NCBI GenBank assembly: GCA_946965045.2
Contig: OX337239.1
Location: 992,001-1,056,000 of the forward strand
Direction: 5' to 3'
Length of the DNA stretch: 64,000 nt
Origin: Epithemia pelagica
Lineage: Eukaryota > Bacillariophyta > Bacillariophyceae > Surirellales > Surirellaceae
Made by a program: the position numbers and the translations under genes. Below, one piece after another: positions 49,601-60,420 of the stretch. A model generated the notes under the pieces. It was not told the origin of the DNA, made no database searches, and saw only the letters and a list, made by a program, of their open reading frames with translations. How positions within the stretch are numbered: position 1 is the first letter of the stretch; every line of letters starts with the position of its first letter.

Positions 49601-51755
49601 TCGCACAAGCAATGGCTACAGGGCAAACCAATCGCTTATGTTCATACTTCATGGATTCGTCTTCATTCCAACTCTCACTGCGACTTCGTCGCCGTTGCCG
49701 ACCACCATTGGCCTCATGTTCCGATTGTTGTTGAGGGTATTTGGGCAAGTGGACTCTGGAAGGGACATGATTACCGTGTCCCCACGAATATATGGCATTG
49801 ACGGGCAAGGAGTTTCTTTTGCTTTGATCCGGCAACGTCAAGGCCAAGGTCGCATATTCCGATGCAGCAATTGCCACTGCCGTTTGGGCGGCCAAGACCG
49901 GGTGTGGAATACACTGAACCGGATTGTGTGAAGACGAACAAGCCGAGTGTGCATGGTGTTTTTGCGACTTGACGGAGTGGCCCTTGCCTCCACCACCACC
50001 ATGACGGGGTGGTACACCCAATTGGCCCGATGAATTGTCCCCCCAAACGTAAATCGATCCACTCCATGACAAGGCGACGGAATGGCGTTCTCCCGCGGCA
50101 ACAGCTCGAATGTTGACATCTTTCAAATCGTCAATTCGACGAGGAACAAATGAGGAAGAGCAGGATGACGAAGTCGTTTGCGCAGACTGTTTCTTGTGGT
50201 GTTGCATTGACCCAGAAGTTGTTGTAGTGGGGGAGATGGAAATTCCCAATTGTCCAAATCGATTGGATCCCCAAGCATAGGTCTGTCCCCCTTGAACGAC
50301 AGCCAACGAATGATTTTCTGCGGCTGCAATGGCGAGAACACGACATTTGCGAAGGGGGAAATCCACCAAGGCTGGTAAGGGCGAATGACGTTCATGGTTG
50401 CCAATGCCCAACCGCCCCCCTTTGCCCAAACCAAAGGCATACAATTGCCCCGCCCGATTCAAGACCAAGGTATGATGCGCTGCGGCAGCTACTGCGACGG
50501 CACTCAAGTCTCGACCTACTTCGGATTGCGCAAAGGCTTGTACCCGTTGGGGACGAAAGGTTGTGGTAGTGGATGTCACGGTCGAGCTCGTAGGATTCTT
50601 GTGGTTGGAGATTGTCTTGGTGGTGGTGGTTGTCGTCGTAGTAGTACTCGCACCATCGGTTCCAACGCCCAAGGCACAGTGATGGGCTCGACCAAAGGTC
50701 AAAACTTCACACCCATATTCGGTGCCACTCTTATTCGTGGGAGACCCTTCTTCTATGCTTGCGGACGCTAGGTCTTCTTCTTCCGACCATAACACTTGCA
50801 CGTGTTGTTGTAAGACGTTCCATTCCGACTGAGAACCAATAGCACGATCGTCGCTATTGTGGTTCAGGGAGGATTCCTGGGAGGACGATACGGATGATGA
50901 TGACGACAAGGATACGGGAGCGGCGGCAGCAGCTGCGATTGGCACTGAGCCACGTGGCATCTTGAATGTCAAGGCTGCCCGACAAGCTCGTAACTCGGAT
51001 TGCTGCAAGGCGGCCAATAACTGGCCGGGTGTGAATCCCTCCGCATCCCGTGCTGTTACCATGGTTTGCCACAAGGTCAAGGGGTTTGACGAAACCGTTG
51101 GTGACGAGGAGACATTCTTTTTCTTGGACAAGGGAGACGTTGTTCCTCCGTTGGAACATTGCGGCGAATCACCACCCGTATATTCCAACATGGTCATGGG
51201 GCGTAGTGTCAAGTTGGTAGCCGTCGAACTCTGTAGTCCTTGTCGTTCGTGTGGTGGCTCTATTGCGGCGTGGTGCAACAAAAACAATAACGACGGTAAA
51301 TCGGCTCGATAAATGGCCCAATGCAAGGCAGAATAGTGTGATTCGGCATCTCGTTCCAACAGCAGCTGTTGTTGAAGGGATGATGAGGCCCCTCCTTCTG
51401 GACTCTTTGGTACCATTGTCTTGGTAGTTGCAATCAAATGGTCCAATTGACGAGCACGGTTCAGCGAGGCCACCAACAAGGAAAAGCCTTCGATAGTGCC
51501 ATCCAAGAAGGAGGACCGTACCGTCCCAGCCGATGGACACATGGCTTGTTTCCAGACCCACGGCATCCAGTGTCGCACCTGTTCTTCCAACGCTTCCTGG
51601 CTACTACTACTATTCATGCTCGAACGCTTCGTGACGGAACCGCTGCGACTCCGGGCACGATTCCTTGTATTCGTAGTAGTAGTAGTAGTCGGTGGGGACA
51701 GTAATTCCTGGACCGAAGCTCCCGAAGTGGATCGTTTGCGTGATTTTCCACCCAT
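46692..51755 (-). CDS. Large ankyrin + RCC1-repeat + zinc-finger protein (IBTK-like architecture)
   Basis: An uninterrupted 1687-codon frame. After a Ser/Thr-rich leader, two ankyrin-like units lie at about 138-165 (HYSALHWAIYRADLPSLLFL) and 235-265 (DAEGFTPGQLLAAL). A run of RCC1 repeats spans about 343-830, for example YAFGLGKGGRLGIGNHERHS, TYAWGSNRFGQLGI, IYVWGDNSSGQLGV and LYTWGATYG. Each is separated by AVAAGERHSVAL-type strands, so a beta-propeller is expected, broken by Ser-rich inserts. Residues about 885-960 (HVDLFNVWPILITAERIQNE, then ETLINYCQEFCKRNLDGVL) look like the BTB/BACK-side helices seen after RCC1 in IBTK and fungal Btb proteins; a clear BTB is not visible. A U1-type C2H2 finger (CELCGVTCSDASSYSLHMSG, about 1252-1280) and a highly charged coiled C-terminus follow. 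Possibly a ubiquitin-ligase adaptor. Confidence 0.83.
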   Translation of the reverse strand: MGGKSRKRSTSGASVQELLSPPTTTTTTNTRNRARSRSGSVTKRSSMNSSSSQEALEEQVRHWMPWVWKQAMCPSAGTVRSSFLDGTIEGFSLLVASLNRARQLDHLIATTKTMVPKSPEGGASSSLQQQLLLERDAESHYSALHWAIYRADLPSLLFLLHHAAIEPPHERQGLQSSTATNLTLRPMTMLEYTGGDSPQCSNGGTTSPLSKKKNVSSSPTVSSNPLTLWQTMVTARDAEGFTPGQLLAALQQSELRACRAALTFKMPRGSVPIAAAAAAPVSLSSSSSVSSSQESSLNHNSDDRAIGSQSEWNVLQQHVQVLWSEEEDLASASIEEGSPTNKSGTEYGCEVLTFGRAHHCALGVGTDGASTTTTTTTTTKTISNHKNPTSSTVTSTTTTFRPQRVQAFAQSEVGRDLSAVAVAAAAHHTLVLNRAGQLYAFGLGKGGRLGIGNHERHSPLPALVDFPLRKCRVLAIAAAENHSLAVVQGGQTYAWGSNRFGQLGISISPTTTTSGSMQHHKKQSAQTTSSSCSSSFVPRRIDDLKDVNIRAVAAGERHSVALSWSGSIYVWGDNSSGQLGVPPRHGGGGGKGHSVKSQKHHAHSACSSSHNPVQCIPHPVLAAQTAVAIAASEYATLALTLPDQSKRNSLPVNAIYSWGHGNHVPSRVHLPKYPQQQSEHEANGGRQRRRSRSESWNEDESMKYEHKRLVCPVAIACAKYHNVAITQNGLVYSWGLHSETLGNSSQPSSSSSSPASCGQRTSPQLVTGMLPENGGGWAVTVSASENHTAVVTDTGALYTWGATYGPSILGHEGVRWQPDPKRVPGLYRAVAVAAAKEHFAVLSGTSFPPIPALSRTLSTEPLRASNKDESDGKPFAKSSTKPSIMSLEEMAARQVAKHVDLFNVWPILITAERIQNETLINYCQEFCKRNLDGVLNVGQRRVMACYLKEKQQSLTECRRYDSEMHEMEEAQMDARDASRHPVLNEFCHKASCKRHHDAENNTDSSDVNGWMLSCANLMQSGPGQLFLQKLRTLENQQKAQHYVYPPMSYAANCKHDSQNKKKSSVDATECLTPTTTAATPTMKSKRGVSFGEDNVVSVPPQGSARCLELTRSLLDGKDKEAESVEDQMKWLQDRQTALLKEIRAIRKRLNQITRLVEMESQSINEVEGGNIQQGRLSTEQREKVARRALLQTDLSILEPALSDINAQLHKLQQQQTKNPPLSTNGDEVMEPLPTEEANSCVLASTAKQKTVSIRCELCGVTCSDASSYSLHMSGRKHRNRVLQLEQEEQDRKAALVLAEQHQRELLKQSTTSTASPVQRRSTKSAAPNPWKTSTATVSPIPQPMYKLPPPPHGVPSALSVTKSKKTAPSCSLLDIMAAEEKTQRSCTLEGDLASSTRKKKTSAGAAMSKAASTTKVGSNTRVASLPCSTGWVLASPATAGPTKKHSSSALSGCGEASWLKVDSLPTLESPPWASAPVVSSTAVDQNHARTSFGETMTANLSSSSYSLGDFLPSKPKATGSVNGLAGRREVNGSSPSSRIQKQPAWSTPHKAGKQSTGNGTAASPATGTTTKFVHIQDQEMAFKEKEDAACKDTQAVWFVQRRERAGSLKEIQRSAEKEREQRLFVEEQHRIEKMIFEEQKQQQRELEKQQEDSKNKKKRSPNKRRGKQGGGGTRRGGKVESTTAEKG

Positions 51756-53168
51756 GCTGATTCAGGAACCGTTTGGTCAACACGTCCAATCGACACGTCG
51801 GGAAACGAAGAAGAAGAAGACTAGAGGTGCCAAAAGCACACTGGATCTCTCAAAACAGCAGCCTTGGTGAACACCACCACCAACAAGAAGAAACAGGACC
51901 GGAGGGCTGTCCGGACAATAAAGAACAAGAAGCACCCTGTGGGAATCTGTTCCAACCAACAAGGTTCCGACCAAAAGAGATACATACACACAAAAACAAG
52001 ACGGCATGAGCAGAAAAAGGAAAAGTTTACAGGGTGACGAGAGTCAAATCCGAACTGGTGGACCCGTACTCGGAACCACGCAACCCTTTGGTTTCATCCC
52101 ATTACAAAAAAAACCTACTCAATGAATGTGTATGATTTGCCGGTTTTCGGTGGTGTATCCCAACTCCTGCTGTCTCTGGACCAAATTCGACAGTTGCTTG
52201 GTTCGATTGGTCCACACAAAACAATGGATCTCGTGTATATGGGTGGGCGTTTGGTGTGGTGATGGGAAGGAGAACGACTATGACTTGTTAGGGCATTTCT
52301 TGTTGTTTCTCTGATTGGCACCAAAAGTGGTTTTGGGGAATGATTTCTTAGTATTCCATGAATCGAGAGAGATTTGAATTCTCTCAATTGTATGTTCTGC
52401 CAAGACGAATCTAATAACGGTGCCAAATCTCCAAATCTCCACAACACCCGTGTTAGTCAGTCCGTCAGCGACCTCGATTCTTTCTTGTCTGGATTCTTTT
52501 GTAGTGTTGTGTGCAGGAACTCCTGTGCGTTGTCTCTTTTAATAGGGTTCTATTGATGAGACACGCACCCAAATCCAACGAATCTTTTTCTCTTTGTTCT
52601 AGACAAGCAGACCTCTCATTGTCGATGACACAACAAACTCCAAACGTTAGAACCTTTCAAAGTTCGGTCCGCAACGAAGAATCTCCCTCCAATGATTACT
52701 ACTCAACGTTGGTATTCCATATCCTCCCATTCGAATAGTCAATGAGATAACGACATTCTCTCTGGAAAGTATCATCTGTCAGCTTCAAAAGAGCGGTGTT
52801 CCCCCACACCACAGAATCTCCCCACCGCGACCCATCTGCGGTCGAATCCATCACGAAAAACTCTTCGCGCCACGCTCCAGCCATACGAGTGGCTCGCGTG
52901 GTCGAGATCGCGCCACTCCTCCGGTTGTTGGTTGGAAGTTCTCTCGCGTCGACAACAACAACACTGCTGCCACAAAAACCACAATGGGATGGTACATCAT
53001 CACCATCCGATCTGATCCCTGATATTTTCCTACTCCACAAGACAACAACCTCCGAGCACAGTCAGTGAGTGCAAGAACTGTCTCATTGGCGGACACTGGT
53101 AGTTCTCCATCATTCTATTGTAGTTCCTGTGTTTTTCCTGCCAACACACACGCCAACACGCAAGCGCC
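51756..53168. promoter_or_regulatory. Divergent intergenic region between RCC1-protein and SNF2 genes
   Basis: About 1.4 kb between two outward-facing starts. A few short frames (for example minus 52699-53040) are open but show no domain or conserved look. Promoters of both flanking genes must lie here. Confidence 0.4.
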
Positions 53169-56100
53169 ATGGGGGGTCTGGGCGAATGGTTGACCACCAA
53201 AAAGACGGGTCGAGACGATGCCCAAATTGCCAAAGACAAGGCATTGGCCCTGCAAGCCCGAAAACGAAAGCATCCCACTGCCAACAACAACAAGAAAAAG
53301 ACGACCAAGAAGCGTCCTGTGGCGGCCAAAAAACCAGCACCCAAAAAGAAGAAGAAAAAGACGGCCTTTTTGGTGGATGACAATGACGACGAGAGTCATG
53401 TCGTCCTGTCGGAATCGTCCAATGACGAGTCCATGGATAGCTTTATTGTGGACGACGACAGTGACAACAAGAACGACGACGACGACGAGGAGGAAGACTC
53501 CTTGTCGGAACCGGAATTTGACGAGGAGGAGGAGGAAGAAGAAGACGACAAGGATGGTGCTTCCTCTTCCGATGACGACGACGACAGTGACACTCCCAAG
53601 GAGGGATTTTTGAGTGCCTTGTCGTCTCGTTATGCCAATGCCACGAGCAAACCGGCGCCGCATCGTCAGGCGCGTCCTCGTCCACCACCACCACAACCAA
53701 CACGACAACGCAAACCACCGCCGCAGCGGCGCAATCCCTTTGCGGCCTTTGCGGCCGATTCACGCAGCAACAACAACAGCAGCAAGGAAAATTGTCCTCC
53801 TCCTCGTGGTGCCGCTCCAGGCTCCCACAACAACAACAACCACAACAGCATGGATAAGAAGAAGACCACAAACTCTACCAAAAGGCAACTACCACCGGTG
53901 GTCAACTATTTGGATTCCTCCAGTCAAGACGAAAACGACGACGAAAACGATGCCGAGAGTCCCTTTCCTCCCCAACGACGACGAAAACAATCCAGCCAAA
54001 ACGTTGCCAAGAAACGACGTCAAGTCTTGGAGGAGGAGGACGATGACGACGACGGCGAAAAAGAAGAAGACAAACCACCCAAGGATACCCATGGTGAGAC
54101 CAAGGGTCCACCCACTTCTTCTTCCAAAACCAAAATGACTGCTTTTGACGCATTGGTCGACCTCATGGACAGTAGCAGCAGTAGCAGTGACGAGGATCCA
54201 ACGGACCTGCACCCAACAAAGACGACGAAGAAGAAGAACCATCTTGGTTCGGCTCGTCCGGTTCCGACGGTCCAACCGGCAGCTGCTGCCGCGCCCAACG
54301 GTTCGGGCGATTCCTTGTGGAAATTGACCCAACTCATGCAAGATGATTCGGATGATGACGAAGACGAACAAATGGCCATGGCCTTGGCTCTTTCCAACAG
54401 TTTGACCCACACCAACAAGAACAATAACAACAACTCGTCGCATGGTAAAAAGGCCACGCACCGGCCCGCCAAAGACTCGAATCGCACCAGTGTGTTGGGA
54501 CAGTTGGACCAATACAAGAATGACGAGCATGAGGAGCATGACTTGGAGGAGGAGGAAGAAGACGACCAGGATGATGGCTTTGTCGTGCACGATTCCAAAG
54601 AGGCCCGACAAGCGGCTTCGGTCTTGGCCAAGGCCAACGAATTGAGTGCGCAAGTCTTGCAGACGATGCAGACGTGGACAGTGCCAGACGCCAGTAGCAA
54701 TTCATCCTCCTCCAATACCATGGGTCTGATTGTCGATGGAGCCTTGGCCTTGACTCATATTCATGGTGATGATGATGATGACGGTACCGATGGCAAGGGC
54801 CCGAACGACGGCACCAAACCAGCCACGGACGAGGATGGGGCAGCAGACTCGAACCGACGTGCGGCAACCGCCTCTTCCAGTTTGCAACCACGGAAATGGA
54901 TTTCGAACGAGTTGATGCGTCGCATTTGTCCCAATGTGACCTTGGCCCATTATCAATTGATTGGTGTCAATTGGATGGCGCTCTTGCATGGATTGCAAAT
55001 TGACATGGGTGGCGGTACGAACAAGAAAAAGAAGAAGAAGAATCCCAAGACCAATGTTAATGGAATCTTGGCCGATGAGGTAGGTAGCCTTTGTGTGTGT
55101 CGTGTCGTGCGGTGTATACAGAGGGTGTTGTTGTTCGCTACGGGGAAACGGTTGGGCTCACTAGTGTGTGTTTTGTCGTGTTTCTCGGTGTCGTGGTCGG
55201 TATTGGTGGTGGCTGATGGAACAACAGATGGGATTGGGAAAGACGGCGCAAACAATAACGTTTCTAGCTTGGTTAAAACACGAACGAGAAACGCAACAAC
55301 AGCTAAAACAACAGGACAAACAAGCGTCTACTACGAAGCAGACGCAGGCGGTTGTGGACCTTGTCCAAGACGACTCTTCCACGAGTTCCAATTCGGTTCA
55401 AGAGGTGGTTCCCAATTCCATGGCACCCGGAACAATCAAGCCATGCTCGCATCAAAAGTATCATTCTCCCCATTTGGTGGTTGCTCCTGCCTCGGTCTTG
55501 TCCAATTGGGAACGTGAATTCCACAAATTTGCCCCTCATTTAAATGTCGTGAAATATCATGGGACCCAGAACCAGCGGCAGGCCCTGCAGGACCAATTGC
55601 GGCCGCACTTGCGGTCCAATTGGATGGTTTGTTCACGGAAAGAGCGCCCCGAACTGGTGGACGTGATTTTAACACCCATTACATACTTTCAAAAGGAGAA
55701 ATCGCCGGATCGGGCCTTTTTGCGCAAGTTTCAATATCACTACTTGGTTGTCGACGAAGCGCATTTGCTCAAGAATTCCCAGGGTCTTCGGTACACAACC
55801 TTGAACAAAATGAAAACTCAGAATCGACTTCTCTTGACGGGAACACCAGTGCAAAATTCACCACAGGAACTCATGAGTTTGTTGTGCTTTCTCATGCCCT
55901 TGTTCTCGACTCATCCCTTGAATCGAAGCAAAGCGAACGATAGCGACGATGACGATGATGACGAAGGACACAACAAGAATTCTCGAGACGATGGTGGACA
56001 GAGCATGTTGCAACATTTTGTCTCATTGGAAAAAAAAGGTGTTAAAGTGGACGATGCTACCGCGTACCAGAAATTGAAACAACTCTTCGCTCCCTTTGTT

Positions 56101-57483
56101 TTGCGTCGACGGAAACAACAAGTATTACATCAACTCATGCCTCCCAAGGAACGAAAAGTAGAATTCGTGGAACTGGATGAAACGGCGCGCAATGTCTACA
56201 ACCGTATTATATCGGATCATGTGCAAGCCAAAAAGAGTGGAACACGACAAATGGATCATGTCTTTACACAGTTGCGCAAGGCCGCGCATCACCCCCTTTT
56301 GTTGCGCACAAGACATACCAGAAAAGAGGAACGACACGAGTTGGCCACACTCTTTCATGAATACGGCGCATTTCGAGGCGATGGCTGTAACAACATGTTT
56401 GGCAAAGTTCTCGAGGCTGTCAATGACATGAACGATTTTGATATCCATTTAATGGCCCTTGAATTAATGGATGACTCGTCCAAACTTCGTCGCGAAACTC
56501 TCTCCAAATACGTGTTGGAAGAGGCCGATTTGTGGTCGTCGGCGAAATGCGTCAGATTGCGCCAATTGGTACCGGAATTAGTTGAACAGGGACATCGCGT
56601 TTTGATCTTTTCGGTGTGGACGAGTTGTTTGGATTTATTGAGCTGTCTGATGGAGCATTTGGGTATGTCCTATTTGCGTATGGAGGGATCGACGCCCGTC
56701 CAGGAACGACAAGGGTTGATTGACAAATTTGCGGAGGACACCAGCATACCTGTGTTTTTGCTGTCCACCAAAGCGTGTGGACTTGGAATCAACTTGGTAA
56801 GTGCATCGTGTGTAACATTGTCGCGGAACGACTTTTGGTTAATAGGCATCTCAACAACCTTGGTCCTTTGGTTTTTGTACTTCCACCACTTGGTTTCAAT
56901 TTGGTGTTTTTAGACGGCTGCCGATACATGCATAATGCACGATATTGACTTCAACCCATTTAATGATTTACAGGCGGAAGATCGCGTCCATCGCATTGGT
57001 CAAACGAAAAAGACGACCGTGATCAAGCTGGTTGCGGCCGACACAGTGGATGCTGACATTTATGGAATGCAACAACGCAAGGCCCGAATGAATGCTGCCA
57101 TTATGGATTCATCTGGCGACAATAGTTGGAACAAGCAGGAAGCCAAGGCTGCCAAAGACCAAGTTATGCGCACGGCGGTAGATCGTTTCTTGTCTCAATC
57201 ACCCATGTTGTCCAGTCGTCTTCCATCACAACAAAAATCCGGACAGCTCGCTACTCTAACAAAGCAGCACTCGTTTCAAGAAGAGGGACGTGGTAGTAAT
57301 GACAGTGGTGAAGAAATGGAAACGTCTCCAGACATGGGAGTCAAGCCAAAATCGAGCCCAGACAAAGGACCTGCTGAGAAAAAGTGCACCGGATCGAGTG
57401 ATCTAAGCAGTGGGATGTTGGCCACGAAACCCTCGGGTGTGTCGTCGTCACTAATTGAGATTATGGAAGATTCTGACTTCTAG
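53169..57483 (+). CDS. SNF2-family chromatin remodeller, Fun30/SMARCAD1-like
   Basis: An ATP-driven nucleosome remodeller. Exons 53169-55079, 55228-56796 and 56914-57483 (GTAGGT...AACAG, GTAAGT...TTTTAG) give 1349 residues. The N-terminal 580 residues are disordered: Lys-rich start, then long Asp/Glu/Ser acidic stretches. The ATPase core starts at LAHYQLIGVNWMALL (about 594). Motif I is split by intron 1: ADE|MGLGKT. Motif II is VVDEAHLLKN and motif III LLLTGTPVQN, with ELMSLLCFLMPLF as in Fun30/SMARCAD1. The second RecA lobe has VLIFSVWTSCLDLL, STKACGLGINLTAADTCIMH and FNPFNDLQAEDRVHRIGQTK (motif VI arginines present). No CUE domain is evident upstream. The C-terminal 100 residues are low complexity. 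Expected in the nucleus; family roles include heterochromatin maintenance and DNA end resection. Confidence 0.92.
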
Positions 57484-58509
57484 CACTAAGCCATTCACGC
57501 CATCATATGCCCCATCGACGAAGAGAACTCAACAGAAACAATGGTCTACGAAGAGTATAGATATCTTAGAACTACTCATAGAGTTGTCGTTTGGTTGTGA
57601 TTGCAACCGGTATGTACGAGTAAAGTTCTTCGATTTGCTACCATGGATCCAATTGACGATCACTTTTGCCTTCAAGAATCGGTGAATCACCACACTACGA
57701 ATGTGGAATGGGCGAGCGAGTCAAAGTGGCCATGAAAACGACCACCCTGGGAAATGGCTATGTCATCTGCATCAATTTAACGCATTTGATGGATTGCGAT
57801 GGCTGTATCGTTCGGTTGATTCCATCCGCGGGACATATTTCTCGCTTTTGCAGCCGTCCGATCTTTTGTGATGGAGCCTTCTTCTATGCCGTTCTCCCCC
57901 CGCGCGATTCTGCGCATGACTGGCCTCCAGTCGCAGTTCCGGTGTGATTCCCGTTCTGGGAGTACGCGCACTTCCCAGATGATTTGTACAATAGGAGTAC
58001 AATATTTATACAGTCAACGCGCGGCGAAACGATATTGCTTGTTGCACTCCCCACAAAACTGGCGGACGTTTGACTCTTTATCAGCACCTTCTTCAAGGAC
58101 CCAGGTGCGCAGTCGGACCGTTTGGAGGAAGGAGAACAACATATTTCAGCACGGAGGGTCAACATCTTAGCAGTCCATCTTCGCGCACGCTGAATTTTCT
58201 GCGATAAACAATACTCGTGCCTTTTCTACTGTAATGCCAACGCTCCAGAACTCCGGTGAAATCCACGATGCGCCGTATCTTTGGTCGTTGGAGCTTGTAC
58301 CTAAAAAATACCATGTCATTATTGCAGTTGGAGATCTGATTTATGTTTGATGCAAGATCAATCGACGCAAGCAACACAAGAGCACTTTTCAGAGAGGTAA
58401 CACGTTCAGGGACAAGCAAACACTTGCGCCCAGTCTCAGCATCCCTTGTGTTTGTGATTTGTGTTCCTTGTTCGTCCCGAAAATCCTTCTCAGGGGGAGG
58501 ATAATATAC
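57484..58509. other. Intergenic region, about 1 kb
   Basis: No supported gene. A minus-strand frame at 58159-58419 (ending RKFSVREDGLLRC) is open for 86 codons, but it lacks an ATG near its beginning and a recognisable fold. A plus frame at 57666-57947 is likewise unsupported. Confidence 0.4.
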
Positions 58510-59991
58510 ATGGTGTATTCAGATGCTGCCATTCTCGCTGCCGCAGCCAAATGGAGCTCCTCAAACCCACGGGGCAGGTCTCGTGAAAGAGAGCAGCGGA
58601 GGAAACCAGAGCTCATAATGGCGTTACCACACGACAAAGACGCTGGCGACAAATCGCAAGGAATCTCCCGAAGGGGCGCTGCGAGCACGGCACATTCTCG
58701 GCAGACCCACAAGAAGTCGGAAAATGGAAATCGGCCCGAACAGCGCGAACCAGAGCCCTCCTCTGCAGTTGAACGACAAGACCTTCTGGGAGTGGAGGTA
58801 TTACTTGAGGACAAGCCTGAAGAGAATGAAGAAGGTGGAGAAATTCTTAACTCGATAGAAAGACGTGATGGGGATGACGCATCTACGCTTACTTCCAGGA
58901 GCCATTTGGATGACAACGCACAAGAGGAGGAAAAAAGCCTTGCCAAGGACAGTACATCTTCAACGAGCCGCGAACATGACCAACAAACTGTCGACTCGAA
59001 AGCAAGACGCCGTGTCAGTAAAAGAGATTCCGACGGAACAACGAGCATTGCGACTGACAACAAATCCGTTTCGGCAAAGGGCAGTGTGCATGATGATAAA
59101 TCCGTTTCTTCCAGGAGCCGCGCCGGTGACAATCATTCTGTTTCCGCCAAAAGTCGTTCGGGTTCCACATCTTCTGTCGCAAGGGCTAGAAGAGCAAAGC
59201 GAGAGGGTGTCAATGCCACTGCAAGGAACCGCAGGGAGAATTCCATTTCGGTTACAAGGAGACGACGTCAACAAAGTAAGTCTCCAGCCCAAAACCGTCA
59301 TACGGTGACCTATATGAACGATAATGTCTCTGTTGTAAGAAGCCAAGCAAAGACAGAGGTACGACGCAACAGTTCTCCAAGGCGGTTTTTCCGCAACCGA
59401 AGAACGCAGAGCCTTCGTAAGCGCTCCACGAGTCGCGAAGGACGTTCTACGAGTGGGCGCTCTAAGCAAAACCGGCGACGAAGCCTTTCCCGGTCTAGGT
59501 CGCTCGACAAGAACGAACCTCTTGTAATTACGTCTCTTGTCGAAAAACAAGAATATGCTACCGGGTTGAACATTGTGGAACCCCACTCCTCTTCTGGAGG
59601 TTCAGTTCACAATCTTGACAAGGGAGATGCAGAGTCTCATTATTCTGCAAGTTCGAAGAAATCCAAAACGAGTGTATCATCCCGTCGAAGCAAAGCCAGT
59701 GGATCGCCTCAAAGACGACCGTCGCCTAGAAGGACCTGGAGTGGTAGACACTCGCCCAATCCACGTCAACGTTCGGCGAGTAGTGGTCGTCACTCCCCCG
59801 CCAGTCGTGTCGAACGTACGAAAAGCCAATCTCCTCGTCGCAGCCGAACCGGCACTCCACAAACTACGCAACGACAAGAAGCACTGGTCACAAGCCATCA
59901 CCATCAGAACCGTTCCTCTCGTCACCATCGGAGTTACGATGACGACAGCTTCTGCAATAGTTCGGATGCCACAAACCAGCAACAAGAGTAG
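58510..59991 (+). CDS. Basic Ser/Arg-rich protein of unknown function
   Basis: Start at the ATG at 58510 (MVYSDAAILAAAAKWSS), 493 codons to a TAG at 59989-59991. The first 20 residues form a short Ala-rich helix. Residues about 60-200 are charged and mixed. The region at about 200-255 has repeats of the form KSVSAKG / KSVSSRSRAGDNHSVSAKSR. The rest is Arg/Ser-rich with many SP and RS dipeptides (SPRRFFRNRRTQSLRKRS, SRSRSLDKNE, RRPSPRRTWSGRHSPNPRQR), resembling the phospho-regulated RS tails of splicing or chromatin factors, but no RRM or other globular domain is present. Immediately after the stop another protein-like frame continues in the +1 register to 60307, so the true C-terminus may be longer. 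Confidence 0.7.
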   Translation: MVYSDAAILAAAAKWSSSNPRGRSREREQRRKPELIMALPHDKDAGDKSQGISRRGAASTAHSRQTHKKSENGNRPEQREPEPSSAVERQDLLGVEVLLEDKPEENEEGGEILNSIERRDGDDASTLTSRSHLDDNAQEEEKSLAKDSTSSTSREHDQQTVDSKARRRVSKRDSDGTTSIATDNKSVSAKGSVHDDKSVSSRSRAGDNHSVSAKSRSGSTSSVARARRAKREGVNATARNRRENSISVTRRRRQQSKSPAQNRHTVTYMNDNVSVVRSQAKTEVRRNSSPRRFFRNRRTQSLRKRSTSREGRSTSGRSKQNRRRSLSRSRSLDKNEPLVITSLVEKQEYATGLNIVEPHSSSGGSVHNLDKGDAESHYSASSKKSKTSVSSRRSKASGSPQRRPSPRRTWSGRHSPNPRQRSASSGRHSPASRVERTKSQSPRRSRTGTPQTTQRQEALVTSHHHQNRSSRHHRSYDDDSFCNSSDATNQQQE

Positions 59992-60307
59992 CACCAAGTA
60001 CCTTGTGTCACGAGGATTTCAAGATATTCAAGACTATGTGGATCGGAAAATGGCCACACAAGAACTCTACTCACGGAGGAGCACATCAGAGGATGATACT
60101 AGCCCAAAAAGCTTCTCGCACGAACTTCCGGAAGAAGAACAGCAACTACGAGTATGCTCGTACGATGACAACGACGAACAAATTGAGGTTTCTCTGGCAT
60201 CGGCCAGCGACGACTACGACGACACGATTGAGACCAGAAGTGGAGAGGAAGACAGTGACTACCAAGCATTTTCCGGACGAGAACGACGACGACAATGGCA
60301 ACCGTAA
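59992..60307 (+). CDS. Probable C-terminal continuation of the RS-rich protein in the +1 frame
   Basis: The +1 frame reads STKYLVSRGFQDIQDYVDRK, continues through an acidic region (HELPEEEQQLR, DDNDEQIEVSLASASDDYDD, GEEDSDYQAFSGRER) and stops at 60307. It has no start codon of its own near the front and its composition complements the basic part before it. Explanations are an unrecognised intron whose length leaves a remainder of one, a one-base sequence error or polymorphism, or a genuine frameshift. Confidence 0.5.
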
Positions 60308-60349
60308 TGGTAAAAAACGATCGTGAATATTCAAGACATTCCATCCACC

Positions 60350-60420
60350 AAGTTTGTCATATATACACCTACATCACGTTTCCACAAAGTTTGTCATATA
60401 TAAACCTACAGGACGTTTCC
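60350..60420. repeat. 34-bp imperfect direct repeat pair
   Basis: Both copies start AAGTTTGTCATATATA and end ACGTTTCC or CACGTTTCC; they differ at a few internal bases and are separated by 3 bp. Located just downstream of the RS-rich gene, plausibly in its 3' UTR. Confidence 0.8.

Noticed and set aside
53889-54721. Long minus-strand frames opposite the acidic part of the remodeller
   Set aside because: GAC/GAA-rich coding DNA leaves the complement open; products are Val/Leu/Ser runs without domains.
58159-58419. Small minus-strand gene ending RKFSVREDGLLRC
   Set aside because: No ATG near the front, no recognisable family and no good upstream exon; kept only as a note.
58389-59132. 247-codon minus-strand frame opposite the RS-rich protein
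   Set aside because: Ser/Leu/Arg composition is what the complement of an RS-rich gene gives; no independent support.
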